From: a virus
IMG/VR virus record: IMGVR_UViG_3300020020_000092
Location: 1-41,285 of that record
Length of the DNA stretch: 41,285 nucleotides
Reading direction: 5' to 3' (one strand)
Below are positions 31,601 to 38,949 of the stretch, piece by piece. Numbering within the stretch: position 1 is the first letter of the stretch; each line of letters opens with the position of its first letter. Position numbers and translations under genes: made by a program. Under the pieces are notes generated by a model. It searched no databases. It had not been told where the DNA came from and saw nothing but the letters and a program-made list of their open reading frames with translations.

Positions 31601-31967
31601 GGCGAACTTCCGCTGGAACACGATCTACCTCATAAACGCACCTGCTGTAGAGTCCGACGAGCGTGAGAAGACGGGAATCATCGACACCCCATACGGTTCC
31701 GACTTCATTCTCAATTTACGGCCTGTGGAATTTTCATGGAAGCGGCCGGAGTGGGGCAAGGATCGTTACCAAGGATTTCTCGCTCAGGATGTGGCAAAGC
31801 TCGCGCCGAAGTTCACCGGCATCGCGTGGGGTGAGGATGGTGTGGCAAGTGGTCTAAGCTACGAGGCGTTCATCGCGCCAATGGTAAAAACGATTCAGGA
31901 ATTGGAAGCAAGGATTCGGGAAATTGAGAATCAATTAAAAGTGATCAAAAACCCCAACAAACACTGA
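28638..31967 (+). CDS. Large tail fibre with S74 chaperone domain and signal peptide
   Basis: ATG 28638 follows TAAGGAG; 1109 aa. Residues 1-20 are a Sec-type leader (MFRILILLMLVLLCGARVSA), unusual for a fibre. Then PVTVPHGGTGLGTLTTNGVL (~112-131), the common fibre repeat; a beta domain at ~288-486 shared with the 7589 protein; long beta-rich shaft; and a C-terminal peptidase S74/intramolecular chaperone domain from SDEREK (S1006-D1007). In that family the Ser-Asp pair cleaves the ~104-residue chaperone after trimerisation. RPVEFSWK, YQGFLAQDV and the terminal coiled coil (KTIQELEARIREIENQL) support this. Confidence 0.85.
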   Translation: MFRILILLMLVLLCGARVSAQTDEISPLRIYLGTAACEIYQGSGTPSGHATCAFYIDSATGDVWSKNNSGVWKKINTYGTVTSVGLTVPSEFSVSGSPVTTSGTLALSWASPVTVPHGGTGLGTLTTNGVLFGNGTSAAGVTSAGASNSVLAASGGNPFFTPTPTVTSLAATTSLTTPLITTSSGDLTITPVGVLSLNPTGGTVTVPSGKVLATTYASGWSGSGYTLNNDSSFASQSFLEVDRLSVRGIFNVYELLVHQIRATNGSIFVANTGTVKAVTGGIARVSGVRGGDVASGSTITAPAQVHTTGNLVTIGVIFPVAASVSSCGDTAGNTYTQAGSTLTAFGGSDKIALYYAWNITGHAANVVSCALTTPVIYRIFAVEEFSGVQTSSDPFSGFASQATTGVSITSGTVTVTAPSEVIIAVGGGFAEPVIPGAGFTGQSFPIIGDPGYWYFNEYKIVTASEAATATQQSAVVYGIVAASFKAATVASYVIETESSHGFAVNDLIRAQRFTGTSTYQSDMTVTAVADTTHFTATLRSTYSPPQAGMDFVRLGSTSDTSRQGSIYLTADDTNAPYINVLGGVASFTDWGSSAKTRIRMGNLNGSYGYVADTYGLAVGDAANAWIKIDPTNGVRIGHNTTTFAQVTAAGAATFTGSVTVTGGNAAKTDLTNVTGNYATSSSAGGPAISAAITSGWLGDSSNDVTITNLGIDVGNTGAIRGGQSGYNTGTGWFLGYSSGYKFSIGNPSADYLTWDGNNIALVSSSLTINSSGISLLPFSSAGWANTTSYSWSGATRNHGLFGYDAGSGSTMAIDIRSEWTGADGGRFPEVNIGAFNTPTGGGLTQDYVQINLHATLGRVYMYSMINDVNFNLMSLSTTGLELYWPFHQDSGQYIYPGPQTGSGLGSFQTSYYLASHATYGLYTNTGLGTVGSVYIGSGARFSFTGDSDTYMDNDSSNRLRFGAGDVRFFWDGTQLFPENNGTKNLGVTANFRWNTIYLINAPAVESDEREKTGIIDTPYGSDFILNLRPVEFSWKRPEWGKDRYQGFLAQDVAKLAPKFTGIAWGEDGVASGLSYEAFIAPMVKTIQELEARIREIENQLKVIKNPNKH

Positions 31968-32064
31968 CGACCAGAAAATTCGTTGCCTTCAATGGGGGTG
32001 CGGGGCGACAATACCTGTGTCGGGCGAGCGCAACCATATACACGGTTTGAATAGGAGAAACAAT

Positions 32065-32364
32065 ATGTCACGGTGGAATGCTCGAATGTTCGTCATCGGT
32101 TTTGTCCTAGCGGGAACGGCGGTCTCCTCCCAGGATCAGAAACCCGCACCCAAGACCGAGGATGTCCCGGTCGTTTCCGAGCAAGACAAACGGGTGTTGC
32201 AGCAGTTACAAGTTGTAGGAGATGGCTTTTCCATGTCCATCGGCGTGCTGCAAGAAAAACTGGATAGCGTTAACGCCGAAAAAATGCGTCAAATCACTCG
32301 CATCACAGCGGCGCATCCGGGCTACGAATTGACTCCCCAGTTGACGTTCGTCAAAAAGAAATAA
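32065..32364 (+). CDS. Small exported protein with signal peptide, 99 aa
   Basis: ATG 32065 behind AGGAGAAA. Residues 1-23 (MSRWNARMFVIGFVLAGTAVSS) look like a signal peptide or membrane anchor. The mature part is Pro/Lys-rich, then a helix (EQDKRVLQQLQVVGDGFSMSIGVLQEKLD). It opens the lysis-region cluster behind the fibre. Possibly a periplasmic partner of lysis or a spanin-type component, but it has no lipobox. Function unknown. Confidence 0.6.
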   Translation: MSRWNARMFVIGFVLAGTAVSSQDQKPAPKTEDVPVVSEQDKRVLQQLQVVGDGFSMSIGVLQEKLDSVNAEKMRQITRITAAHPGYELTPQLTFVKKK

Positions 32365-32382
32365 CATCTCGAGAGAAGAATC

Positions 32383-32685
32383 ATGGACGAGCTGATTTCA
32401 TTGGGCAGCAAGTTAGCCGGGGCAGGCTTTGCCACGCTGCTCTTTATCATTCTCGTCGGCAGTAGGCTGCGTATCTGGCGATGGCAACAAGACTTTGTTG
32501 ATTTGGAGAGTCAACATGTCAAGGATTTGGAGCGAGAGGTACGAGAGTGTAGACGACTAGAAGAGGAGCGTGACTGGTGGAGAGCACAGTGCATGACCGG
32601 ACTTGGAATCGCCGAAACCCAAGCCACGGTTCTTCGCGTCAAAGCAAGCAAGGAGCATCGGAAGTCGGAATCCTCCGACGACTGA
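32383..32685 (+). CDS. Membrane-anchored coiled-coil protein, 100 aa
   Basis: One transmembrane segment at about residues 10-30 (AGAGFATLLFIILVGSRL), then a highly charged helix (WRWQQDFVDLESQHVKDLEREVRECRRLEEERDWW) likely to form a coiled coil. This N-anchor/coiled-coil topology is like inner-membrane spanins (Rz-type), which join inner and outer membranes at the last lysis step, but no partner is certain. Good GAGAGAAG site. Confidence 0.55.
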   Translation: MDELISLGSKLAGAGFATLLFIILVGSRLRIWRWQQDFVDLESQHVKDLEREVRECRRLEEERDWWRAQCMTGLGIAETQATVLRVKASKEHRKSESSDD

Positions 32686-32696
32686 CGAACACAGCC

Positions 32697-32906
32697 ATGC
32701 TATTACGCCTATGGCGGTTCATTATGCGGAGACCCAGTGAAATTCACGAGCGGCGTTTGTCTACCGTGGCGGAGCGGGACGCCTACGATGCCCAGCGGGA
32801 GACGGCTCGGACCGACACGGCCCACGAACGCGTGGAAGTTACGCGTCAATTGAAAGCCTTGAAAGACGAAGCCGAATTCTGGGCCAAACGGGAGCTGAAA
32901 CTATGA
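32697..32906 (+). CDS. Small basic helical protein, 69 aa
   Basis: ATG 32697, no strong ribosome site. A short hydrophobic start (MLLRLWRFIM) and then charged helix (RDAYDAQRETARTDTAHERVEVTRQLKALKDEAEFW). It resembles the coiled-coil gene before it and overlaps the next membrane gene by ATGA. Probably part of the same envelope-acting set. Function not known. Confidence 0.5.
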   Translation: MLLRLWRFIMRRPSEIHERRLSTVAERDAYDAQRETARTDTAHERVEVTRQLKALKDEAEFWAKRELKL

Positions 32907-33400
32907 TGGCGTTCACTATCGGTGTTGCGTCAGGCATCGAGATATTGCAGTTCGTGGTAGCGATTATCGGGTTCGCGCTGGAAGTATGGCGCTTGTTCAT
33001 CGTCGTGGATACGGCATTGGAGGTGGTCGATGCGCCCCCAGAAGACCCGTTGCGATTGATTGCCAAGATTACCGTGCGAGCCCAGATGAACCGAGTGGGC
33101 GCATTGGGCCTGTTGGTCGTGATGGGATTGATTAGTGTGCTGATGCCGCCGCCGCCATGGGAAATGCACCTCCACTCTGAACAGGCATCATTGATTCGCA
33201 TCGGGTTGATGATGCTGACATTGTGGTTAGCGATGGACGCGGCTGTCGATCAACGCCAGCGACATGACTACAAGAATAAAGTCGATAAAGCGTTGAAGGA
33301 TAAAGAAGTACACGAGGTGGCCATAATCGTCAACGGCAAGACCACCGCTCGAGGTACGATGGCGATGGACGCGCCCACAGGGTCGGAGTCAAAATCGTGA
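32903..33400 (+). CDS. Multi-pass membrane protein (holin candidate), 165 aa
   Basis: Starts in an ATGA overlap with GGAG upstream. Hydrophobic segments at about residues 4-35 (IGVASGIEILQFVVAIIGFALEVW), 66-83 (GALGLLVVMGLISVLM) and 97-113 (IRIGLMMLTLWLAMDAAV) give three membrane helices. A charged C-terminal tail follows. Its stop overlaps the GTG start of the endolysin gene, the position where a holin is expected. Holin identity is by context and topology only. Confidence 0.6.
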   Translation: MMAFTIGVASGIEILQFVVAIIGFALEVWRLFIVVDTALEVVDAPPEDPLRLIAKITVRAQMNRVGALGLLVVMGLISVLMPPPPWEMHLHSEQASLIRIGLMMLTLWLAMDAAVDQRQRHDYKNKVDKALKDKEVHEVAIIVNGKTTARGTMAMDAPTGSESKS

Positions 33401-33984
33401 ACGCTTTCGAGATCATCGAACTGATCCTGCTGCACGAGGGCAGCATCTACACCGACGATCCGGCGGATGCCGGGGGGCCGACACGCTGGGGCGTGACGAT
33501 GCCCGTGCTGGCGCAGTATCGACGCGTGCCGGTCACATCCATCACGGCCCGGGATATCCAAACCCTGACCCGGAAGGAAGCGTTTGAAGTCTACCGGTTC
33601 TTGTTTGTGAAGCCGTTTGACCTGCTTCCGGATTCGACATTGAAAGTCAACGCGATTGACATGGGCGTCAACGCCGGAGTTGCCACGTCCGTTCGTCTGC
33701 TCCAGGAAACGGTCGGCGCTCGGGTGGATGGGCTCCTGGGTCGAGAGACGGTGGGGTTGACCAGTCAACGGGAGTGGAATCCGGTCTTCGTGGGCGTCCG
33801 CGTGGCGTATTACGAGAACCTGATTCAACGTCGCCCTGTCAACATCAAGTGGCGGAACGGGTGGCGGAATCGCGCCTTGTATTTCTTGAATCCATCCGTG
33901 TTGTGGTCCGCACGGCCGCTGACCATGCCCGAGCGCAGTGGGCAGCCACGATTTGGATTCACGGGTAAAGCCTACGCAGCATAA
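33397..33984 (+). CDS. Endolysin, GH108-type muramidase with peptidoglycan-binding domain
   Basis: Cleaves the glycan of peptidoglycan at the end of infection. The motif LLHEGSIYTDDPADAGGPTRWGV (residues 11-33) is the GH108 signature; E14 is the probable catalytic glutamate. Residues ~95-165 (NAGVATSVRLLQETVGARVDGLLG, VAYYENL, WRNGWRNRALYFL) fit the associated PG_binding_3 domain. 195 aa is normal. GTG start in a GTGA overlap with the membrane gene. No signal peptide, so release needs the membrane proteins upstream. Confidence 0.88.
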   Translation: MNAFEIIELILLHEGSIYTDDPADAGGPTRWGVTMPVLAQYRRVPVTSITARDIQTLTRKEAFEVYRFLFVKPFDLLPDSTLKVNAIDMGVNAGVATSVRLLQETVGARVDGLLGRETVGLTSQREWNPVFVGVRVAYYENLIQRRPVNIKWRNGWRNRALYFLNPSVLWSARPLTMPERSGQPRFGFTGKAYAA

Positions 33985-33994
33985 GGAGTGCATC

Positions 33995-34696
33995 ATGTTT
34001 GAAGATCGTGGATTTGGACGACTCGCAAAACCGGACGTGCGCGATTACGCCTACCCCATGCGAGCCGTGTTACGCCCCGCGCCCCTCCCGACCAATCGTT
34101 ACTATCAGACCGGCCCTCTTCTGCCGATGGATCAGGGTGGCACCGGCACCTGCGTCGCGCATGCCTGGGTCGCATTTCTGTGTGCGGCATTGATGATGTC
34201 CAAGACGCCGCCCAACGTCTATGACACGTATCGGAAGATCGTCGCCATCGACGAATGGACCGAGAACGATCACGAAGCCACGGCCACCGACATCAGCGTA
34301 CTGCAATCGGGCACGTCCATCCGTGCCGGGGCCAAGCATTTTCAAGATGCCGGGCATTTGAAGTCGTACCTGTGGACGCGTTCCGCTGACGAGGCCGCGA
34401 CGTGGCTGTTGACGGGCCGGGGCACGCTGGTCATGGGCACGAACTGGTACTGGGACATGAGCAACCCGACCGTTGCGGGACTGGTCAACATTGGCGGCGG
34501 ACTGGCCGGCGGACACGCGTATTTGTGCATTGGCTATAACCGCACGACGAAGATGTTTCGATTCCTGAACTCGTGGGGCCGTGCTTTCGGGCAGCAGGGC
34601 CGGTTCTGGATGCGGCATGTGGACATGCAGCGCCTGATTGAAGAAGATGGCGAGTGCTGTGCCGCCGTTGAGCAGTTGATTCCCCCCGTTCGATAG
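33995..34696 (+). CDS. Papain-like (C1A) cysteine peptidase, 233 aa
   Basis: ATG 33995 with ATAAGGAG. All four papain-family catalytic elements are visible: Q47 and C53 in DQGGTGTCVAHAW, H174 in GGHAYLCIGY and N192 in FLNSWG. The N-terminal region (DYAYPMR) is short, and no signal peptide or pro-domain is seen. It lies 10 nt behind the endolysin. It may cut host envelope or fibre proteins or peptidoglycan cross-link peptides, or mature a virion protein. The substrate is unknown. Confidence 0.85.
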   Translation: MFEDRGFGRLAKPDVRDYAYPMRAVLRPAPLPTNRYYQTGPLLPMDQGGTGTCVAHAWVAFLCAALMMSKTPPNVYDTYRKIVAIDEWTENDHEATATDISVLQSGTSIRAGAKHFQDAGHLKSYLWTRSADEAATWLLTGRGTLVMGTNWYWDMSNPTVAGLVNIGGGLAGGHAYLCIGYNRTTKMFRFLNSWGRAFGQQGRFWMRHVDMQRLIEEDGECCAAVEQLIPPVR

Positions 34697-34705
34697 GAGA
34701 TCGTC

Positions 34706-36709
34706 ATGCCACATATCGAGCCGGAATCGTTAGATGCCGCGCACGGGGTGGGCGGCGGCTATGCCTCTATCAACAACGCGGCCTTTGGCATTGGGGGTGT
34801 CGGCGGATGGGCGGATCGTAACTACGTGGCATTCGCCAATGGGCAGGACAACTGGATTGTCTCGCTTTACAATCGCGTGCTGGGGACGGTGGCCCGGGTG
34901 CCGTTTCCCGGGGGCGTGATGCTGGCCACGCCGCCACCCGTACGCCGGATGTTCACGCGCTCATTCAAGCGGTCGATGTCCTATACCCCCGCCAATCTGA
35001 TCTTCGCTGGTGGGGGTCATGTCTCGGCCTGGCTGTCGGGATCCGGGCTGTTCTCTACAACGGACATGCGCGATCCAGACGCGGGATTGCTGGGCATGGG
35101 GCCGGATGCGTCCGTCGCGTTCAAGCCGTCCTACCATGCGGATGGGCCGTCCCGGGTGCGAGAGGTGAACGGCGACCTGTGGACGTTGACGGCGGGACAT
35201 GCCTCGGCCTTGCAATTGCTGGGGGGCCAACGCGCCATCTGGATGGAAGGGTCCATGATTCGCGTTCACAACTTGCCGCCGCCATCCTACTACAGCGCCG
35301 GAGGCGTCTGGGCGGCACGCGCCGTGTTCGTCAACAACGAATGGTGGGTCTGCTATTACTCGGGCACGAAGGGCATCGTGCTGCACCCGTTCGCCTCGGC
35401 CGAACGCGCCTATTCGATTCTTCCCCAGGGAGACGGGTGGCATGCCATCGCCGCCGCAGGGCCATCCACGGTGCGCGTGGTTGTCTCCAAAACAGAGGGT
35501 GAAGGCCCGGGCGATATCTGGGGCTATGACATCGATGTGCGAACGGGCGTCGGCATGCCGCTGCCGTATGGCATCAATGCCGCCGTCAGGCAGTTCCCGT
35601 TCCTATTGATGTCGGAGATTAATCCTCCCGCGCCGGTGCCGATTCCGGTGTTCAACTTTAACTATCCGGTCATGACCGTCCCGTTCAAAGATCCCGAGGT
35701 CGCAGCCGGGACGCTGTATCGGATGGATGACAACAGCCTGGGGATTTACGTCGAGCGTCCAGACGCCATCCCGGGAGCCATTGACCAGGCCGAGCAATAC
35801 GGCATGCGCGTCCTGTGCGGCCATGATGCGCCGGATGTCTGGATTCCTCCGGCATCGTTGCGGCCGTGGGACGTACCGTGCATCGAGCTGTATCGGTTGA
35901 AGTCCGAAACCCTGTTGAGTAGTGTGGACCGCTGGCACACGAACGCGTTAACACTGCTTCGTACGTGGCCGGGGGACATCGGCGTCATCCCCATGTTCTA
36001 CTGCCAGGGAGGGGTGCCGGGGGGTACGCCGCCGGAACTGTGGACCGTGGCCGAGGTGTTGGACGCTCTGTGGCGGGTGTCAGACATCGTGAACATGTCG
36101 CCTCGAATCAAGATTGTCGCGCCGTTCGCGTACCAACGCGGGAACGGCATTACCGCTCACCCAGAATTGATGGACGCGTTCGAGAATTTGAAAGCCGCCT
36201 CGCACGTGTCCGTGGACCTGATGCCTATCGATCCAGCTGGGCCAGTCGAGCCGCCCGACCCAGTTGACCCGCCGCCGACACCAGACACCTTTCCACTCAT
36301 TACTCCAATTGAGGTAACTATGATTCCTTGCACCGTCGCCGTGTTGGGGCCGAATGGCCTGTACGGATCCGTGGACCCGTCCACCAAGAAATTGACCTTC
36401 GAACATCTGGAGGTGAAAGGCAACTGGGAGATGTTTACGTTGGAGAAACCCGATGACCAGGGCCGGTTGCAACTGACGTCGCAGTCGGTGCCCAGCCTGA
36501 TGATCGGCGTCGATGTGACCCAGTACGGGAGCAACGATGTCCGCAAGCTGTTCTACATGACGCCTGTGGTGGACCCGCGTGGCAATTACGAATCGTACTT
36601 CGTCGGCCGCACGCCCAACAAGTTGATCGTAGCCATGATCGAGTACATTCATCAGGGCGTCCGGACCACGCCGTATGCGTCGCCCAACCTGACGGTGATT
36701 GAACTGTGA
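34706..36709 (+). CDS. Large multidomain appendage protein (glycosidase-like), 667 aa
   Basis: Residues ~10-310 have a propeller-like pattern of repeated strands with W and G (GGWADRNYVAF, GDLWTLTAG, GGVWAARAVFVNNEWWVCYYSG). Residues ~325-505 look like an alpha/beta barrel-type part (GTLYRMDDNSLGIYVERP, MRVLCGHDAPDVWIPP, MFYCQGGVPG). A proline-rich linker (~509-525) leads to a beta-rich C-terminal domain (~535-667) of possible trefoil type. No signal peptide. Probably a carbohydrate-active virion appendage; catalytic residues are not certain. Ends by GTGA overlap with the next gene. Confidence 0.55.
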   Translation: MPHIEPESLDAAHGVGGGYASINNAAFGIGGVGGWADRNYVAFANGQDNWIVSLYNRVLGTVARVPFPGGVMLATPPPVRRMFTRSFKRSMSYTPANLIFAGGGHVSAWLSGSGLFSTTDMRDPDAGLLGMGPDASVAFKPSYHADGPSRVREVNGDLWTLTAGHASALQLLGGQRAIWMEGSMIRVHNLPPPSYYSAGGVWAARAVFVNNEWWVCYYSGTKGIVLHPFASAERAYSILPQGDGWHAIAAAGPSTVRVVVSKTEGEGPGDIWGYDIDVRTGVGMPLPYGINAAVRQFPFLLMSEINPPAPVPIPVFNFNYPVMTVPFKDPEVAAGTLYRMDDNSLGIYVERPDAIPGAIDQAEQYGMRVLCGHDAPDVWIPPASLRPWDVPCIELYRLKSETLLSSVDRWHTNALTLLRTWPGDIGVIPMFYCQGGVPGGTPPELWTVAEVLDALWRVSDIVNMSPRIKIVAPFAYQRGNGITAHPELMDAFENLKAASHVSVDLMPIDPAGPVEPPDPVDPPPTPDTFPLITPIEVTMIPCTVAVLGPNGLYGSVDPSTKKLTFEHLEVKGNWEMFTLEKPDDQGRLQLTSQSVPSLMIGVDVTQYGSNDVRKLFYMTPVVDPRGNYESYFVGRTPNKLIVAMIEYIHQGVRTTPYASPNLTVIEL

Positions 36710-37875
36710 GCCTCTACGATGACGTGCCGCTGATCGTGCCGTACGGCGGAAGCAGCGGTGGCGGGTCCATCAGTGGATTTGTCCGTGTCGAGGATGGACG
36801 CTTCCGCAATGATGCGGGATGGCTGGGGGTCCGTGCGCTGACCGAATTCTCCATGCCGTATCTGTGTTCCATCAACCGGCATGATGAGGTCGCACGGCGG
36901 TTGGACCGTGCCGTGGCCACACGGCGGAACTGTGTCCGCTATCTGTTGATGGCCAAATACTTGTTCTCGTTTACGCCGGGTCAGTTCAATTACTGGCAAT
37001 CGATTGAACGCGCTGTGGACATGGCCAATGACCGGGGGCTATATGTCGAGGGGTGCTTGTTTGCCGACGCCCAAGAATTACTTCCCTTCCACCATGACCG
37101 TGTGGCCCTGGTCCGGGAGTATGCTGGGTGGTGCAGTGACCGCCCAGGCGTTATTCCCCAGTTGGCCAACGAACCGTTCAAGAACGGATGGGAGTCCGCC
37201 ACGGACCCCAAGCTGTTGGAGTTGGCCCGTGAATTCGCGGCCATTTACAAGTCACGGCAATTCTCGGTCGGGGATCCGGTGGACTTCGTGACCAGTGAGT
37301 CGGAGGGCCAACCGTTGCGTGGGGAGTTGAACACGCTGGCACGCACGTCGGACATGCTGGTGCTGCACGGGGACCGCCATCATGACCCTGCGCGCTATGC
37401 ACGGTGGGTGGACCATCTGAAAGGATTCACTGACTTCCGTGACGATCCGACCATCCGGCGCTGTGGCCTGTGGCATGATGAGCCGATGGGCATGGCCTCG
37501 GTATTCGTGCCGGGGCGACGGGACAACAGAGCCGAGGCACTGGTGGCAGCGGCGGCATGCACGGCCATCTTCCAGATGGCGTTCACCACGCATTACATCA
37601 GCGAACAGGATGACCTGATCCCCGGGTTAGAGGAGTCGGCGTTCGTGGCGGACATTCCACACGGCCCTGACTGGCAATATATCAATGCTGGCGTGGCCCA
37701 CTCGCCCGTCACGGGGTTTGATGGATTCGAGAAAGTGCGGCCCTGCACGAACGGACGTGAGGCGTGGGCGTGTGCCTACGGGCATCACAAGGGGACGATC
37801 CGGTGGGCGGATGGCTTCACGCCCACACGCGTCTTCAACGGCGCGAACGTCGAAGTCTGGCGAGCCACTAAATAG
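36706..37875 (+). CDS. Putative glycoside hydrolase, clan GH-A-like, 389 aa
   Basis: GTG start overlapping the previous stop. After a Gly/Ser head (~residues 14-24), residues 26-389 look like a TIM-barrel hydrolase. QLANEPF (N155-E156-P157) matches the NEP acid/base motif of clan GH-A, and LWHDEP (E259) is a candidate for the second glutamate. Between them are the strand-helix repeats expected of the barrel (RNCVRYLLM, DRGLYVEGCLFAD, DMLVLHGDRH). It may degrade capsule, slime or cell-surface glycan. Family number not assigned. Confidence 0.6.
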   Translation: MSLYDDVPLIVPYGGSSGGGSISGFVRVEDGRFRNDAGWLGVRALTEFSMPYLCSINRHDEVARRLDRAVATRRNCVRYLLMAKYLFSFTPGQFNYWQSIERAVDMANDRGLYVEGCLFADAQELLPFHHDRVALVREYAGWCSDRPGVIPQLANEPFKNGWESATDPKLLELAREFAAIYKSRQFSVGDPVDFVTSESEGQPLRGELNTLARTSDMLVLHGDRHHDPARYARWVDHLKGFTDFRDDPTIRRCGLWHDEPMGMASVFVPGRRDNRAEALVAAAACTAIFQMAFTTHYISEQDDLIPGLEESAFVADIPHGPDWQYINAGVAHSPVTGFDGFEKVRPCTNGREAWACAYGHHKGTIRWADGFTPTRVFNGANVEVWRATK

Positions 37876-37884
37876 GAGAAAAAC

Positions 37885-38559
37885 GTGAATCGATTGTTCA
37901 ACGAACCAGTGCTCATCGGCGCGGCCATTCGTGCCGTCATCTACGCCGGGATTCAATTCGGGTGGAAAATCTCCATCGATCAACTCGGGGCTCTCATGAT
38001 CGCGGTGGAGGCGGTGCTCGCGGTTGTGACACGCGCACTCGTGACGCCGAATCAACTGGCGGAGGCCCGGGTTGCGGAAGGCCTCAGCCCGACACAGCCT
38101 CGCGATGCGACGGGCGGTCCCCCCAAGATGCCCGTGATTCTGTTGGCGATGGCGTTATCCGGGGCGTTCCTGGTGTCGGCATGCGCGGCCAAGACCACGC
38201 GCCTGCAGACGATGCAGGTGTCGCACGACAGCCTGGCACTGGCCCAGGATTTGGAAGCCCAAATCTGCTGGGGTGTGGGCAGCGTGAAGGACTCGGTCCC
38301 CAATCGGTCTGAATGCTCGACCCCGTTGGCCCAGAAGATTGGGCTGACCCCGGGCCGTCACCAGGCGATTAACTTGCGTCTGGCGCAAGCGTTCACGTTG
38401 CATGCGACGCTGACCAATCAGATGAAGACCGGCATCAATCCGGACTTGTCGGAATTGGCGTCGCTGATCGAAACCATCCTGTCCGAATTGAAGGGGCTGC
38501 AACAGGTGCCCGAAGTCGTGCGCCTGACGGCCACTGTCCAGAAAGCGAAGGTGCAGTAA
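37885..38559 (+). CDS. Membrane protein fused to a lipobox-like segment, 224 aa
   Basis: Residues ~9-55 hold a hydrophobic pair (LIGAAIRAVIYAGIQFG, LGALMIAVEAVLAVVT) followed by RALVTPNQ, like small phage holin-type proteins. At residues 82-100 comes a second leader-like stretch, MPVILLAMALSGAFLVSAC, with VSAC as a lipobox, and then a helical soluble part. An internal start at ATG 38128 would give an independent ~143-aa lipoprotein, but no ribosome site is clear there. Either a gene fusion or two nested products. Possible outer-membrane spanin role. Confidence 0.55.
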   Translation: MNRLFNEPVLIGAAIRAVIYAGIQFGWKISIDQLGALMIAVEAVLAVVTRALVTPNQLAEARVAEGLSPTQPRDATGGPPKMPVILLAMALSGAFLVSACAAKTTRLQTMQVSHDSLALAQDLEAQICWGVGSVKDSVPNRSECSTPLAQKIGLTPGRHQAINLRLAQAFTLHATLTNQMKTGINPDLSELASLIETILSELKGLQQVPEVVRLTATVQKAKVQ

Positions 38560-38560
38560 C

Positions 38561-38776
38561 ATGAACCCACAGGCCATTACCGCTTGGATCATGGTCGCTC
38601 AGACCCTGGCCGGCATCGGCGTCGATATTGCTACGAAATTGAAGGCCATGTTCCGCGTGACCAACCCGTCCATGACCGACGAAGAAATGGACGCCGCCTT
38701 TGACATCATCATCGAGGATGATCGGGTCCGGGCGGCACTGGCCGCGGCCGCATCGCGCCCGTCCAACGAATCGTAG
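38561..38776 (+). CDS. Small helical protein, 71 aa
   Basis: ATG 38561, one base after the previous stop. Residues 5-30 form an amphipathic helix (ITAWIMVAQTLAGIGVDIATKLK), followed by NPSMTDEEMDAAFDIIIEDD and an Ala-rich end. Last plus-strand gene before the convergent junction. No family is recognised. Translational coupling suggests a partner of the membrane protein before it. Confidence 0.55.
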   Translation: MNPQAITAWIMVAQTLAGIGVDIATKLKAMFRVTNPSMTDEEMDAAFDIIIEDDRVRAALAAAASRPSNES

Positions 38777-38785
38777 TCCCAACCG

Positions 38786-38811
38786 CCCCGGGTGCCGTCC
38801 GGTGCCCGGGG
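38786..38811 (+). terminator. GC hairpin right after the plus-strand operon
   Basis: A 7-bp CCCCGGG/CCCGGGG stem with a 12-nt loop, 9 nt after the last plus-strand stop codon. There is no U-tract, so it would act as a transcript-end stabiliser or Rho-linked stop rather than a standard intrinsic terminator. Confidence 0.35.
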
Positions 38812-38824
38812 AACCCCCGCACAT

Positions 38825-38949
38825 CGAAACTAAGGGCCTTTAAGGGGCCATTTACGCGTCCCCGTGGGACGTTCCCCCATGTACGGCCGTTTTGGGCGGG
38901 TTGGGTATGGTCGGACCCCCCAAAATCGCTTAGAAACGAAACTAAGGGG
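38825..38949 (+). repeat. Direct repeat CGAAACTAAGGG, two copies
   Basis: Copies at 38825-38836 and 38937-38948, each followed by a short C/T or G/C stretch ending in TTT (CCTTT and GGCTTTTT). They are 112 bp apart inside the convergent junction and near the shared-arm hairpins. Confidence 0.6.
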
